Shown here: one piece after another, positions 1 through 13,955 of the stretch
Numbering within the stretch: position 1 is the first letter of the stretch
Layout: the number at the start of each line of letters is the position of its first letter
Assembly (NCBI GenBank): GCA_031310005.1
Contig: CM062379.1
Location: forward strand, 4,402,001 to 4,466,000
Length of the DNA: 64,000 nt
Source: Dactylellina haptotyla
Taxonomy: Eukaryota; Ascomycota; Orbiliomycetes; Orbiliales; Orbiliaceae
Direction of reading: 5' to 3'
The notes under the pieces: generated by a model
What the model was told of the DNA's origin: nothing
The model's database searches: none
The model's input: the letters and a program-made list of their open reading frames with translations, nothing else
Made by a program: the position numbers and the translations under genes

Positions 1-420
1 CTTAAACACATCGCAAAGGCGGCTCTGAAGATGGACACTGGTATGCATCCCTCCCAATATTGATTCTATAATTACTCATCCTGTCAATAGGCGCAAGAGC
101 GTTAAGAGCCATCCTAGAGCGACTTTTATTGGACGCGATGTATGAAACACCAGGTACTAATAGGTCTGAAACTTCCCAATTCCGACAAATATAGCTGAAT
201 AAATGACTTAGGCTCCTCTGTTAAATATGTCCTTGTCAATTCAGCAGCTGCCAAAGGTGAACACGCCCCTATATATTTTGCCCGAGGCCAACATGACCGA
301 TTTCAAGCCGCTCTGGCCGCCGAAGAAAGCAATTGGGATACCTCATTGTCATCTGGGCATCCGAAGCTGTTACCCGGTGAATGTGATACGGATTGTAGCG
401 TCGCAGCTAGGGCAGCATAA
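1..420 (+). CDS. MCX1: Mitochondrial ClpX-type ATPase, C-terminal end (partial)
   Basis: This is the last part of an AAA+ unfoldase of the ClpX family. In fungi ClpX (Mcx1) works in the mitochondrial matrix. Three exons read through (1-40, 91-153, 212-420), joined by two GT-AG introns, and the stop is TAA at 418-420. The translated piece begins LKHIAKAALKMDTGARALRA and continues with ERLLLDAMYETPG and VKYVLV, which is the conserved small C-terminal AAA subdomain (sensor 2 region, with the G-A-R-A-L-R arginine motif). The tail after ARGQHDRF is acidic and looks lineage-specific. The Walker motifs lie upstream, outside the window. The family call is firm. Whether a ClpP partner exists in this organism cannot be judged here. 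Confidence 0.9.
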
Positions 421-722
421 AGTATTGTGGCAACCAATATCCTATCAAGTGGTAGCCCAGTGACTGTTGCTATAGGGTCCTCATTTGATTCATAAACATA
501 GACTCAACATTGAGAAATCAGTCATTCCGAATCGCGTAGTATTAATGTAGCTTCGCTGCTAAAACCTAGCGTAGATATCCATTCCAATTACCCCGGACTA
601 CATTTAACAGCCTAACAATTTATGAACTCAAATCCAATAACTTCAAGAATTCTGACATATCAACTAGATTCAGCTAGAAATTTAGATTAGATAAATTACT
701 TGGATATATTCTAAAGGAAAGA
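421..722. other. Convergent intergenic spacer
   Basis: This AT-rich spacer lies between the 3' ends of the ClpX gene and the chromodomain gene. I see no open frame, RNA gene or repeat in it. It presumably holds the two 3' UTRs. Confidence 0.5.
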
Positions 723-3084
723 TTAAGAGCATACATTAGTGTACTGTCGTTCTAGAGATCTTTTGTCAATGAGGCCTGCTCCACATATGATAACGAAGGA
801 ACGATAAGCTGCTGAGGCCTCAATTTGAAATCTAACAAATGCGTCGACGCATATTTCTGTGTAATTTATATTCGATTGTGTGGCAACGTTTAGAGAATGG
901 TATTTTTTGTTCAGTTCTGTGCTAGTGGTCAGAATTCTTAATTCTTCTAAGACCTTTGCAGAATTTTCAATATTCTCTGCAGACAATCTGCTTTATTGTG
1001 TTAGTTCTTAAACCCATGCCATAACAGGGGGTATATCTTACCTATTATGTACTGCACGCATCTCAAGTGCTTCCCCTAGAATTTGTATCAAATTTTCGGG
1101 CATAGCGAATGCCCATTTGGTAAGCTTGGACTCAGGATGAATCCAGCTGATTTCACCGGGGAGAGAATTGTAACCTAGCGCTTGAATCACCCGAATAATA
1201 TTGGTAGGTTCATGTAAGAGCAACTCTAGTGTAAGTAGTAGAACACCGCCACGGGGGAATAAGGGATTGATATCCCATCCTAAGGATTGAGAACCAAAAT
1301 CGAAACCTGGACCAAACACATAAAATGAATTCTTATCTAATGATCTTAGTAGCGCTAAATTTGGTATTAAGTGAAGACTGCGTAATAAACTTCTATGTAT
1401 CTATGTAAGATCAGCATCTTAAACAATAACTACGATTATATATCAAACTTACCAGCAGAACTAGACTTGAAGACTCGTCGCGCCACTTTACCCTCTGCGA
1501 TAAATTTTCGTCCTCTGGAAATAATAACATAACATTCGAAGCTTGGTGTGTAACATCCCCTGTTTTCTGCCAATATGAATTGAGCAAAAAGAGTATCTCT
1601 AAACTATAGCTCGTGGCCTGAGCTGAAGGTAAAGCGTATATCTGCAAAGGATTTAATTTACGAAAATGTCGGGATTGTAGGTCAATACAGTTGCTTATGC
1701 CACCCAAAACGAAACCACCAAAAAATTTTAGCTCGGGGAGAACAAATGGCGAGTAAGCTGGTTTTCTGTTTCCTTGGAGCGGCGGGTATACAGCAGCTGT
1801 TAACTTGGAAGTAGGTGTTGTTGGTATATGGAATAAATGATGGAATATTTGGGCATGAGATGGTGCAAGTATCATCGTGAAACTGGACTCTAGAACTAAA
1901 GCAGCTCCTCGAAGCTCCGAAAGGTATATGAAAAAAGCATTGGAGAGATCATCCAGCCCTTCCATGGAGGCGTGCTCTGTAGGTACACCTGAAACCTATT
2001 TATCAGGTCAGTGGGTGAAGATGTTGTTAGACCGGTTTCAGTTTTCATGATCGGCCTACCTTGACGAATGTGTTCTCGAGGAATTGAAACCCAATAAACC
2101 CGTTTATTAAGAACTCTGTGATCCCCTGTTTCTCTAGGTGAGATTTGAAGGCAGGACTAAAGCCGAAATATTTGTAACCAGCCCGCAGATTGAACCCCTC
2201 TTCATTCACAACAACGGTAAAATCAAATCCAGGCCCCTCTGGACTTAGAAGACAAGCATCAGCATCTCGTATGGAAACATTGTCCCTAATGACTAAAGGG
2301 GCCTCTTGGGCTGGTTCTATTTGAACTAACCCACTTTCCCGACACGCTACAACATCGGCTGTACTCTTTCGATACTCTGAGGGGCTATCTGTATCGCATA
2401 TAGCGATTGGTTCTTGTTTAGGAACTAAAGGTTCTGAGCTGGCGTCATCACCTTCGTTGCTTTGAACACCACCGAGCTAAATCTACATTAGCAACTAGAT
2501 TATCACCGAACAGCATTTATGACAAGGATAATACTATTACCTACTGTTGGTTCTACCCCTCCAGCTAGTTTTGATACAACTGGGTGGATTATCAGCCTTC
2601 ATAATATTTTCTAGTGTAGTGTTTCCGTGTTTCTGCTTTTAAAAGAGATATACCGAGGAATCTTTCTATCCTTATATTACTTACCTTCATCAAATGTGCG
2701 GTCCTTGGAATTCTGACGTCTGGGAATTAAAGTTAGACTGGCCTCGAGGTTTCTCTCTTGGCTACTCCCGGTAGTGCTATCATCACCATAGGTTCTATCC
2801 CACGCGCGCCAGTTGAATCGTTCATATTCGGCGGTCTTTTTTTTGAAAGCCTCCCAATCTGTAAGGGTGCATTGCTCGTGAAAGTGTTCGCGAGGTTCCC
2901 AAGTGAAATCCTTCTCTTCAAATCCTTTCCAGTTTACGAGATAGAGTTGTCTCCCTGATCTATGGTCTTCTTTTTCGGCAACGATACACTCAACATCGAA
3001 ATTATTCTCATCGTCCTCAATATCGAGCTCGGGATTTCTCTTGTCCTGAATACTAGCGTTATATTTCTCCGTGGAACGAGACAT
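723..3084 (-). CDS. Chromodomain protein, Chp1/HP1-like
   Basis: This is a minus-strand multi-exon gene. The first exon (2685-3084, ATG at 3084) encodes a clear chromodomain at about residues 25-75: FDVECIVAEKED, then YLVNWKGF and FTWEPREHF. It keeps the aromatic positions (Y/W/W) that cage methylated lysine in HP1 and Chp1. The following exons hold a low-complexity linker and then two folded regions. One (about 1965-1450) resembles an RNA-silencing type SPOC-like domain, with ILAPSHAQIFHHLFHIP. The last (1319-723) could be a PIN-like or helical C-terminus, starting near FGPGFDFGSQSLGWDINPLF. Good GT-AG joins were found for the introns near 2060-1975 (gtaggc...aaatag), 1450-1350 and 1041-988. 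The join from exon 1 to the part upstream of 2480 is not resolved in frame. A role in heterochromatin, as for S. pombe Chp1 (RITS), is inference from domain order only. Confidence 0.6.
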
Positions 3085-4061
3085 TGGCAATAAGAAGGGA
3101 AACGACTATCAAGCAAGCCAGCAGGCATTTAACTTATTACGGCAATTGTCTTCTAACCGGCTCCCTAGATTGGGCAATATATTTCTCGGATATTGTAATA
3201 GAGACACTAGTTATGAACGGGCCTAATGACCACCTCGAGGTTGTTCCTTCCTCTCTTTCAACGTTCGCCTGCGATCTCCTACTTCAAATAAGGACTAGTC
3301 AGGATGTGCGTTGCACACCGACGGCCTGGGAAGCACATACCCGCTGTGTGGAAACGCTGGCTCTAGCGCGAAGTCTGAGGAGATGGGTTAAATCCAGCAA
3401 AATAAAGTAAATAGCGGGTACCACCAGTTAGTGGCTGGGGCGAATCTTGTTGCTCTCAGAAGGCATAGGTCGTGTGGTTGGTGAGGAAAAGAGGGACGGC
3501 AGGGAAGGATTTCTTGCTGGGTGGTCTCAAGCTGCTGTCCAAGCTTGCAATTCCGTGCCAAACAAGCAAGCTGTTTAAAACACATCAGAGCCTGTCACCC
3601 AAGTCACCACCATCACCTAACTGTATTAACCATCACCATCACCACCACCACCACCATCACCTCCACCTCCTTCTTCCTACCACCATAGCTTCCTTGAGAC
3701 CGAACAACACGCCGCCGCCGTTCCTGCCGCCGCAGCATACCTTCTCAGGATAGTTTAGTAAGTTCTTTCTCCGCCACGTCTTTCAAATGATCCCAACCTG
3801 CACAACAACACCCCAATAGGTGGCGGCTCCTCCTCTCGCACAAGTCCCGTCGGACATGAAACTGACCATACCCCCCCGGGTACTTGATTCCTCTCTTCTA
3901 TCTCATCCATGTATATATCCTAAACCTGTATATTTCATACACCTCGTCACCGAAATATTAAGTCTTGGATACTTACCCTCTCCTTTTTACCTTCTTAGCC
4001 CCGTGCATAATCGCAACCCGACACATCCCCGGAAGGAAACAACCACGAATACGTTAAAACA
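3085..4061. promoter_or_regulatory. Divergent promoter region, chromodomain gene / Rab11 gene
   Basis: This 977-bp head-to-head spacer lies between the start codons of the chromodomain gene (minus) and the Rab11 gene (plus). The half nearer the Rab11 gene is strongly pyrimidine-rich, which is typical of highly expressed fungal promoters and 5' UTRs. It contains a CAC/CAT trinucleotide tract. No convincing coding region was seen; the open frames here are low complexity. Confidence 0.45.
3631..3670 (+). repeat. CAC/CAT trinucleotide tract
   Basis: This is an imperfect run of CAC, CAT and CTC triplets in the 5' region of the Rab11 gene. It would read as poly-His in one frame, but that frame has no coding support. 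Confidence 0.8.
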
Positions 4062-5088
<1,027 letters not shown>

Positions 5089-5579
5089 GTAGTGCAATAG
5101 AATTTCTTTCCCAAATCTGACGGTTGTGTCATGATTCTACTTTGCAGTTAAAATATTCCTGGAGTTTTGGAGGTAGATGCTCGTTATCGGATATCTAAAC
5201 CTACAAAGAACTAAATTTATGAGAGCTTTCTCCCTTGAAAAGACTCTTGATATTGTATTCCGGGTTGAATTTAGCTTTTGATAACCGTGCTCTCGTAGCT
5301 TTCTTTCCTATGTTGTGTTTCTGTATGAATTTCGGTGCAAGTTGGTATTGCTGATATCTTCGGCTGTCCTGTAGCTAAATTAATCTATGCCTATATACTT
5401 CTAACACCCTCGTTCATATCGTGCAAATAATTCTTGCATCAGTTCCTCCTCTCATTCTCAAAGGTTTGTTGGTTACACGGGAAATGAATTGAAGTCAACG
5501 TACTACCTTCGATTCAACCAGCACTCGGAATTGGGGTATATCACAAACTGGCTGCATCAACATAAATTTTGGCATTTAC
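5089..5579. other. Convergent intergenic spacer
   Basis: This is AT-rich 3' flanking DNA between the Rab11 and BET1 genes. No gene, RNA or notable repeat was seen. Confidence 0.5.
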
Positions 5580-6329
5580 TTAAAACAGCCAAGCATACCA
5601 AAATATGACACAAACAAGAAGAAAAAAGGCTGCCCAAGCTTTCCATCCCACTCCTGTTCGCTCAGCCATCCGTAGCATCCTGTTCATGGTCCCACGGAGT
5701 TTGAATCTTGTATTTTCGAACGTGTCATTCTAGAATTTTTTACAGAGTATTAGATGAGATCTTGTTTGAAGGGTAGGTGGTAGTGGCTCTAACCATAGAG
5801 TTAATCATTTGTGAGGAATCCCTAACATCGACTCCAATAGCTGTGGTAATCTGGGGGAAAGAATGGTTGGGTTTAGCTCCGCGGAAAATGATCGTTATCA
5901 AATTATAATCACTATGCACTCGCTCCCTTCCTCCCTTCCTCCCTTCCTCTATAGAGGGAGAGAACGTAATCTTACATCTTTTAGCATTCGTACTTTGGCG
6001 CTCATGGCCTCAATGGCTTCGTCATTTTGTGATTCTAGTTCATCAAGAACTGCATGGCTATATTGACCCCTGTTTTAAACGGCGTAGTATAAGTACTGGA
6101 AAAAATAGAGTTGATAGAACACTATAACCTTGAGTTCGGAGATGCCGGGCGATATCCGGAGGCTGGTACACCCAACCCTGTACTGTCGTAACCGTCAAGA
6201 CCAGTTGGTCGACCATCACGTTGATGGAGACCGCCGTACCTATGGGATAGAAGTAAGGTTAGTTGCTGGATTCGAGAAGCGATAGAAAGGGTTGGTGGTC
6301 TTATTATTGGAGCACAACCTGGACGTCAT
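5580..6329 (-). CDS. BET1: Bet1-type SNARE, ER-Golgi transport
   Basis: This is the Qc-SNARE of the Sed5-Bos1-Bet1-Sec22 complex, which drives fusion of COPII vesicles with the Golgi. Five minus-strand exons (6319-6329, 6129-6239, 5976-6069, 5794-5850, 5580-5729) add up to 140 codons, the usual Bet1 size. Exon 1 is only 11 nt (ATG ACG TCC AG). The protein starts MTSRYGGLHQRDGRP. The SNARE heptad region begins near YSHAVLDELESQND and continues through AKVRMLKDITTAIGVDVRDS. It ends with LRGTMNRMLRMAERTG and a single C-terminal membrane anchor (AFFLLVCVIFWYAWLF), so it is tail-anchored. Every splice site is GT-AG. One intron (5851-5975) contains a short GGAAGGGA repeat. Identification is firm from the SNARE motif and anchor. 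Confidence 0.9.
5923..5950 (+). repeat. CCTTCCTC octamer repeat in BET1 intron
   Basis: This is about three copies of an 8-nt CT-rich unit, lying inside BET1 intron 3. On the gene strand it is a purine (GGAAGGGA) tract. Confidence 0.8.
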
Positions 6330-7015
6330 CTATTCATACGTATTCTCTATTCTATTACGTTCGGTAGTACCAGCGACGTTTTCTTGGTGTCGTCCTTGAT
6401 CTTGTCTTTCTACTTGGGATGCAAAGGAAATGATGTGTTGAGAAGCGTTTATCCACGAAATGCCAGCTCGCTGCTATTCGAGCTAGTTGGTTGGGAGCAC
6501 ACACGTTCGGGCCTCCTTGCAAAGAAATCGGAATCAGTTGCCTTACATAAGCCAGGCGGAGGGCAACACGCACCGCCAACCTGTGAACACCTCGGACAAG
6601 CTCAAAATTCGGGTAGCTATGTACTTCGATATTTAAAAAATGTCCTAAACACTCCAAAAACACAGCTAAGTTATTGCAATCGTTGCCAAAGAAAAGAGGC
6701 CGGGTTGTAGCTGATACTACAGCGGCTTTGATGAGCGGAGGCAACTGAGTCAATCACCTAAACAGGTTCAAATGAAAATATTTTTTCTAACTTCGATTCG
6801 TGTTTTTGACACTCGTCTTCTTAAATTTGGATTCTTTGATTGTGTAGTTCTATTTGCTTTCTCTCGATCAATTGTACATTTGAGAGGATCCGTGGCGAAT
6901 GCTGGCGTCTAGCTCTAACCAAATACTAATAGCGGCTATCGTTATTATATTTGTTCTTTTTTCCTTCTTTTTTTTCCTTTCCAAGGTAGACTCTCGCCAT
7001 TTGCATCGAATTCTC
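6330..7015. other. Intergenic spacer between CHZ1 and BET1
   Basis: About 690 bp separate the CHZ1 stop from the BET1 start, both on the minus strand. The region should hold the BET1 promoter. An open frame of 132 codons (6355-6753, minus) resembles nothing I know and has no coding signature, so I do not call it a gene. Confidence 0.4.
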
Positions 7016-7529
7016 TTAGTCTCGCATTTGGTCGTCGTCGATGTCTCCGGAATCCGCCTCAATTTGTTTTTCTTGAAAATCGTCGTCTTCGTCATCGTCG
7101 TCATCATCGAGTCCCTCTTGATCAACCTGAGAATAATCAGGAACTCCTACTCCACGAGTTCGCTGGCCGGTGATGATATTACTGGCGTCGATTGCCCCAA
7201 AATCGTCTTCATCCGCATCTATAAGACAAAATATATAAGCTGGGAGTTAAAAATAGCAAAGTAACAACTGCAGAAGCGAGTAATATATTTGTAATTTTAT
7301 CTTATTACCTTCAGGGATGGCCTGCTTTGTGTATCTAAATTAGCAAAACCGCGTTTAAACGCGTCAACAGGGTCAAAGGTTTTCTCAAACGTACACCATC
7401 GTCTCCAGTGGCTTCTTCATCAGATGATTCCTCCTCCTCCTCCTCCTCCTCTGGGTTATGGTCGATGGGATCTTGGGCCTTTCCTTTGCCCTTGTCGCTA
7501 GAAATATCCATCTCTTCGTATGAAGACAT
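7016..7529 (-). CDS. CHZ1: Histone H2A.Z-H2B chaperone Chz1
   Basis: Chz1 is a small acidic chaperone that delivers H2A.Z-H2B dimers to the SWR1 remodeller. The ATG is at 7529 (MSSYEEMDISSDKGKGKAQ), followed by an uninterrupted glutamate run and SSDEEATGDDG. A short middle exon (QAIPE or AIPE) follows, and the last exon reads DADEDDFGAIDASNIITG, QRTRG, VPDYSQVDQEG and an acidic tail. The stop is at 7016-7018. The block D-[ST]-[NA]-I-I-x-G-x-R-T-R-G is the CHZ motif that defines the family. The product is about 110 aa, in the normal range. Two introns are needed. The donor of the first is GT within gatggt|gtacgt, and the second joins GAA G|AT. The middle acceptor could be either AAAG or the CAG three bases later. 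Confidence 0.85.
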
Positions 7530-9189
7530 CGCGCGGTTCAAGGTATAAGGCCTAGATCTCGTTAAGTCTTTGTACGATGTGGAATCAAACGAGGGGTAAA
7601 CAATTTCCCCTCTGTGAAGAAAATTGAATTGAGATTGAAAGCATGAAGCAAGTACCCGTATCAGACCGACTACACGCCTCGCGAGGACTAAAGGTAAAAA
7701 TAAGTTACCTGCAAATATTGTAAGCTTACCTGGTGACGATGATTTTCGGTCAAATAGTAATGCGGTGAGTGGGAATTGGTTTGCGGTGAAGGTAGCTAGG
7801 AATATGGGATTGAACGTGGTGGTGGTTGTGTGGGGAGGTCTGGTCTCGTTCCCAGTCCAACACAAAAGCAGGGGAGGTCCAAAACGGCACAGCTCAGCTC
7901 CCTAACAACACAAAAGAGCATCATTGTTGCAGAACGAACCGTGTTGCAACACACCGCACCACTATGACAAAACTGCAAGCAATCCTGCCAAATGGAAATC
8001 ATTGTGCTGCATGCATGTACAAAAGGAATAAATGATTGCACACAGGCGCAGAATAGGCAGCCAGTCGTTGTTACATGGGATTTCTAAACCCAAATCAGAA
8101 AGCTGAGGTCAATTGCTTTTAAGTTGCTTGATCGATGCGATCTTGTCAGTTTCGGGCTAGTTAAGAAGTCGGAACATTTGTATTATCCCACGCCGATTAC
8201 CAAAGACGAATTAACTCCATCGATGGCGTGATCGAGGAGGGCATCAGTTCGCCGTCCACAAACGTATCTTTGTTCGGCAGAATACAAGTGGCACCATTCC
8301 TCCGGATCGGCAGTATTGAAGTCTGGATACTGAAGCACAGCAACTTCCTATCAAACGAGTTTAGACATTATTTTACCTTATGTAACAAAATTCAATTCCT
8401 AAAATCAAGAGTGCCTCCTAAAATCGCATGTGTTTCTATAAACATCGTGTGTACCGATATTAATACCGTGGTAACGACCCCACATTGTTGACTATTCTTT
8501 CCCTCTCAAGCTTCTCCTCATCACATTTTCTTTTGATTTATTCAAGGTTATATACTCCCACCCGCACCTTCTAATCATCCATTTCTCGAGAGGGTGTTTT
8601 TTTTTTTTAAAAAAAAAAAAACAACTTTATCACGAGCAGCCAAAATCTTTAACAATTATCTTGTTTCGTAGTCGTATTGTTCCCTAAGTTTTAAGCTCAT
8701 ACCATATCTAAGGATACTCTTATCCCAATTCGTACTGTAAGTTCTCAACAATTTCCTCTGTTCTACAGTCCTATTACCAGCTTCCGGTAGACTGTAAACT
8801 CTATCCGGACCCCCCCTCCCTTTTGCACGAGCTTTTAAATTGTCAAATGAGCTTGTCAGCAGGCCGTACCTCCATCTTAATTTGGTTTTTATGCGATAGA
8901 AATATTTATATCTTATTGAATACTTCCAGCAACAAGTGTTTATTCGCCTAAAGGCATATTGTATCAAGTTAATGGTTGCGCAAGTTGCTTCTCTCGTGCG
9001 TGTAAGCGCATGATACGGAAGTAAGTTCGCATCGATTTCAGTGTTGTTAAATTATTTTGGATTTAAAACATGTATTCATGGCTGATTGTGAAGTGAAAAA
9101 AAACATTTATATAGAGTAGAGACACCAGAAATTTCTTATCAATAAGGAGAAACAGATTAAAGGCAGTCATATCAACAACATTTATCACA
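7530..9189. promoter_or_regulatory. Divergent promoter region, CHZ1 / MET17
   Basis: This 1.66-kb region separates the divergent CHZ1 and O-acetylhomoserine sulfhydrylase genes. It holds a long T/A palindrome near 8600 and a 103-codon open frame on the minus strand (8656-8967) that resembles no family I recognise. I saw no CACGTG (Cbf1-type) site of the kind often found at sulfur genes. No further gene can be supported. Confidence 0.4.
8597..8621. repeat. T12A13 homopolymer palindrome
   Basis: Twelve T are followed directly by thirteen A, giving a perfect 24-bp T/A inverted repeat. Such tracts exclude nucleosomes and can extrude, so this may mark an open promoter region. Confidence 0.9.
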
Positions 9190-12180
<2,991 letters not shown>

Positions 12181-13152
12181 TCGTCGTTTCGGCTGAAAGA
12201 AGGAATTGTGTGTTCGATGTATATTGAGGTCAGAATATTAGCGAATGGAAATATATTCAGTAGAGAATTACTTCCTATTTGATGGTTTTATATATGTCCC
12301 AGAGTCCTTGAACGAGCTAGTATATCTATATAATACTCATTGTGGCTCAAAATACTAGATTAGTGGTCAAATATGTAGTATTATTTGGCCTCGCTGGGGT
12401 AGGCTTTAACGTGTTCCGTTAGGTATTATGTAATACATTCAACAGTTGGATACTTACGTATTGATTTCACGAGTACTACTAACTTCTGATTTAAGTTAGT
12501 GGTAATTATTTTTATAAGGATTAGTATGTTCGATGATCGGAATCAATAATCAGTAATTGAAATCAGTACCGCCGTCAATACCAACTATCAACTAAACTAC
12601 ACACTTACCTGCTATGCGAGCACGACTTTACCTCGTCATCCAGTGTTTTAAATATTAATGCTACATCAATGCTTTTCGCAAAATTTCGTGTAATCAAGAT
12701 CGAAATTAAGTTAGGCACGGTTACTACCATAATTACTCCGTCTGTCCTCATTATAATACTGGATACTGAGAATAATACCAAACTGTCTGGAGATACCCGG
12801 TATACGTTATTTGGAATGAATTAAGAAGGCCTTCGAAGTTGCCTACAACTGGGCAACACGTCTGGCCACGAGACTAGCTCCGCCCATAGCTTGTAGAAAA
12901 AAATATTTTAGGGTTTCTTGTGTTGTGGTGTAGGCTGCGTTGGTGAAATATGAACTGCAACATGCTGCTCGAGCTGTTTGTCGAAGGAGGATTGGTGGGA
13001 TCAGTTTATTCTCCAGTGATAGCTTGGCCATTACACCTTTTAATCAATCTCGGAATGATGCTCAAGTGGCGGAGACGCAAACTAATAATAGCTCTCTAAG
13101 CCTCGACAAGCTAGTACCGACGACTACGTACTCGCTACGTGTATAAGAGGCC
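12181..13152. other. Intergenic region upstream of NAA30
   Basis: This is AT-rich DNA between two genes on the same strand. A 68-codon frame (12940-13146) ends just before the NAA30 ATG and is out of frame with it. It could at most be an upstream ORF. No repeat or RNA gene was recognised. Confidence 0.4.
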
Positions 13153-13835
13153 ATGGAAGCGGATACTATCACCTTTAGGGCTTTCGGAAATGAGCAGATA
13201 ACACCACATCTCGAAGCCATACGATCACTCATATCTGACGGTCTCTCAGAACCGTATAGCATATATGTCTATCGATACTTTCTCCACCAGTGGGGTGATC
13301 TGTGCTATCTGGTATATACTTGTACTAGATTCCCGTATAACGGCCTGTCTGACGCTTTTCAATATGAAATCGACTAGGCATTGGACGGCGACTATCTAAT
13401 CGGTGTCGTCATCTGCAAGCTCGAGAAGCACCGTGAACATGGATCACATAGGGGCTATATTGCAATGTTGGTTGTCAAAGAGGAATATAGAGGGCGAGGG
13501 TTGGCCACAAAACTCGTTAAAATGGCAATCGATGCTATGATAGATCGGAATGCAGATGAGGTGAGCATGTCTACACATAGAAAGAGAAAGCATTTTAATA
13601 TTTAGCAGATATTCTAAAATACTCTATCCACTTGTAGGTTGTCTTAGAAACAGAGGTTACAAATAATGGGGCAATAAAACTCTATGAACATCTTGGATTT
13701 CTCCGGAGCAAACGCCTTCACAGATATTATCTTAATGGAAACTCGGCGTTTCGTCTAGTATTATATCTAAGGAGCACTAATAATATTCACCAGAGTGACA
13801 ACGTTGATGGGGAGATTGAAATGACGGATGACTAA
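13153..13835 (+). CDS. MAK3: NatC catalytic subunit, N-terminal acetyltransferase Naa30
   Basis: This GNAT enzyme is the catalytic part of NatC, which acetylates the N-termini of proteins starting Met-Leu/Ile/Phe on the ribosome. It has three exons: 13153-13311, 13378-13560 and 13638-13835. The protein has the family start [16 protein letters not shown], then [26 protein letters not shown], the hydrophobic strand [30 protein letters not shown] (acetyl-CoA binding R/Q-x-x-G-x-G/A as RGRGLA), and [21 protein letters not shown] (the VxLETE-xNxxA-xxLYExLGF signature). Its length of about 179 aa is typical. It ends with an acidic tail (GEIEMTDD). Its 3' end faces CND1 only 120 bp away. Confidence 0.93.
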
Positions 13836-13955
13836 ATGGTTCGGATCCATTTATGGTCAATTTAGTTCTCTATGAGACCACCTGGGGCGATAGCCTGACC
13901 GCAAATTATATATACATGAAGTCTATACAGTAGAATTTGTGCAGGCTCAAGACTA

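Noticed and set aside
3472-3753. Plus-strand frame with a run of ten histidines
   Set aside because: The run comes from a CAC/CAT repeat in the Rab11 5' region; nothing else in the frame looks coding.
6355-6753. 132-codon minus-strand frame upstream of BET1
   Set aside because: It ends just before the BET1 start exon, has no recognisable similarity, and the opposite strand is open too.
8656-8967. 103-codon minus-strand frame, first suspected to be a remnant of a mobile element
   Set aside because: No motif of reverse transcriptase, transposase or other element protein, and no terminal repeats or target-site duplication were seen around it.
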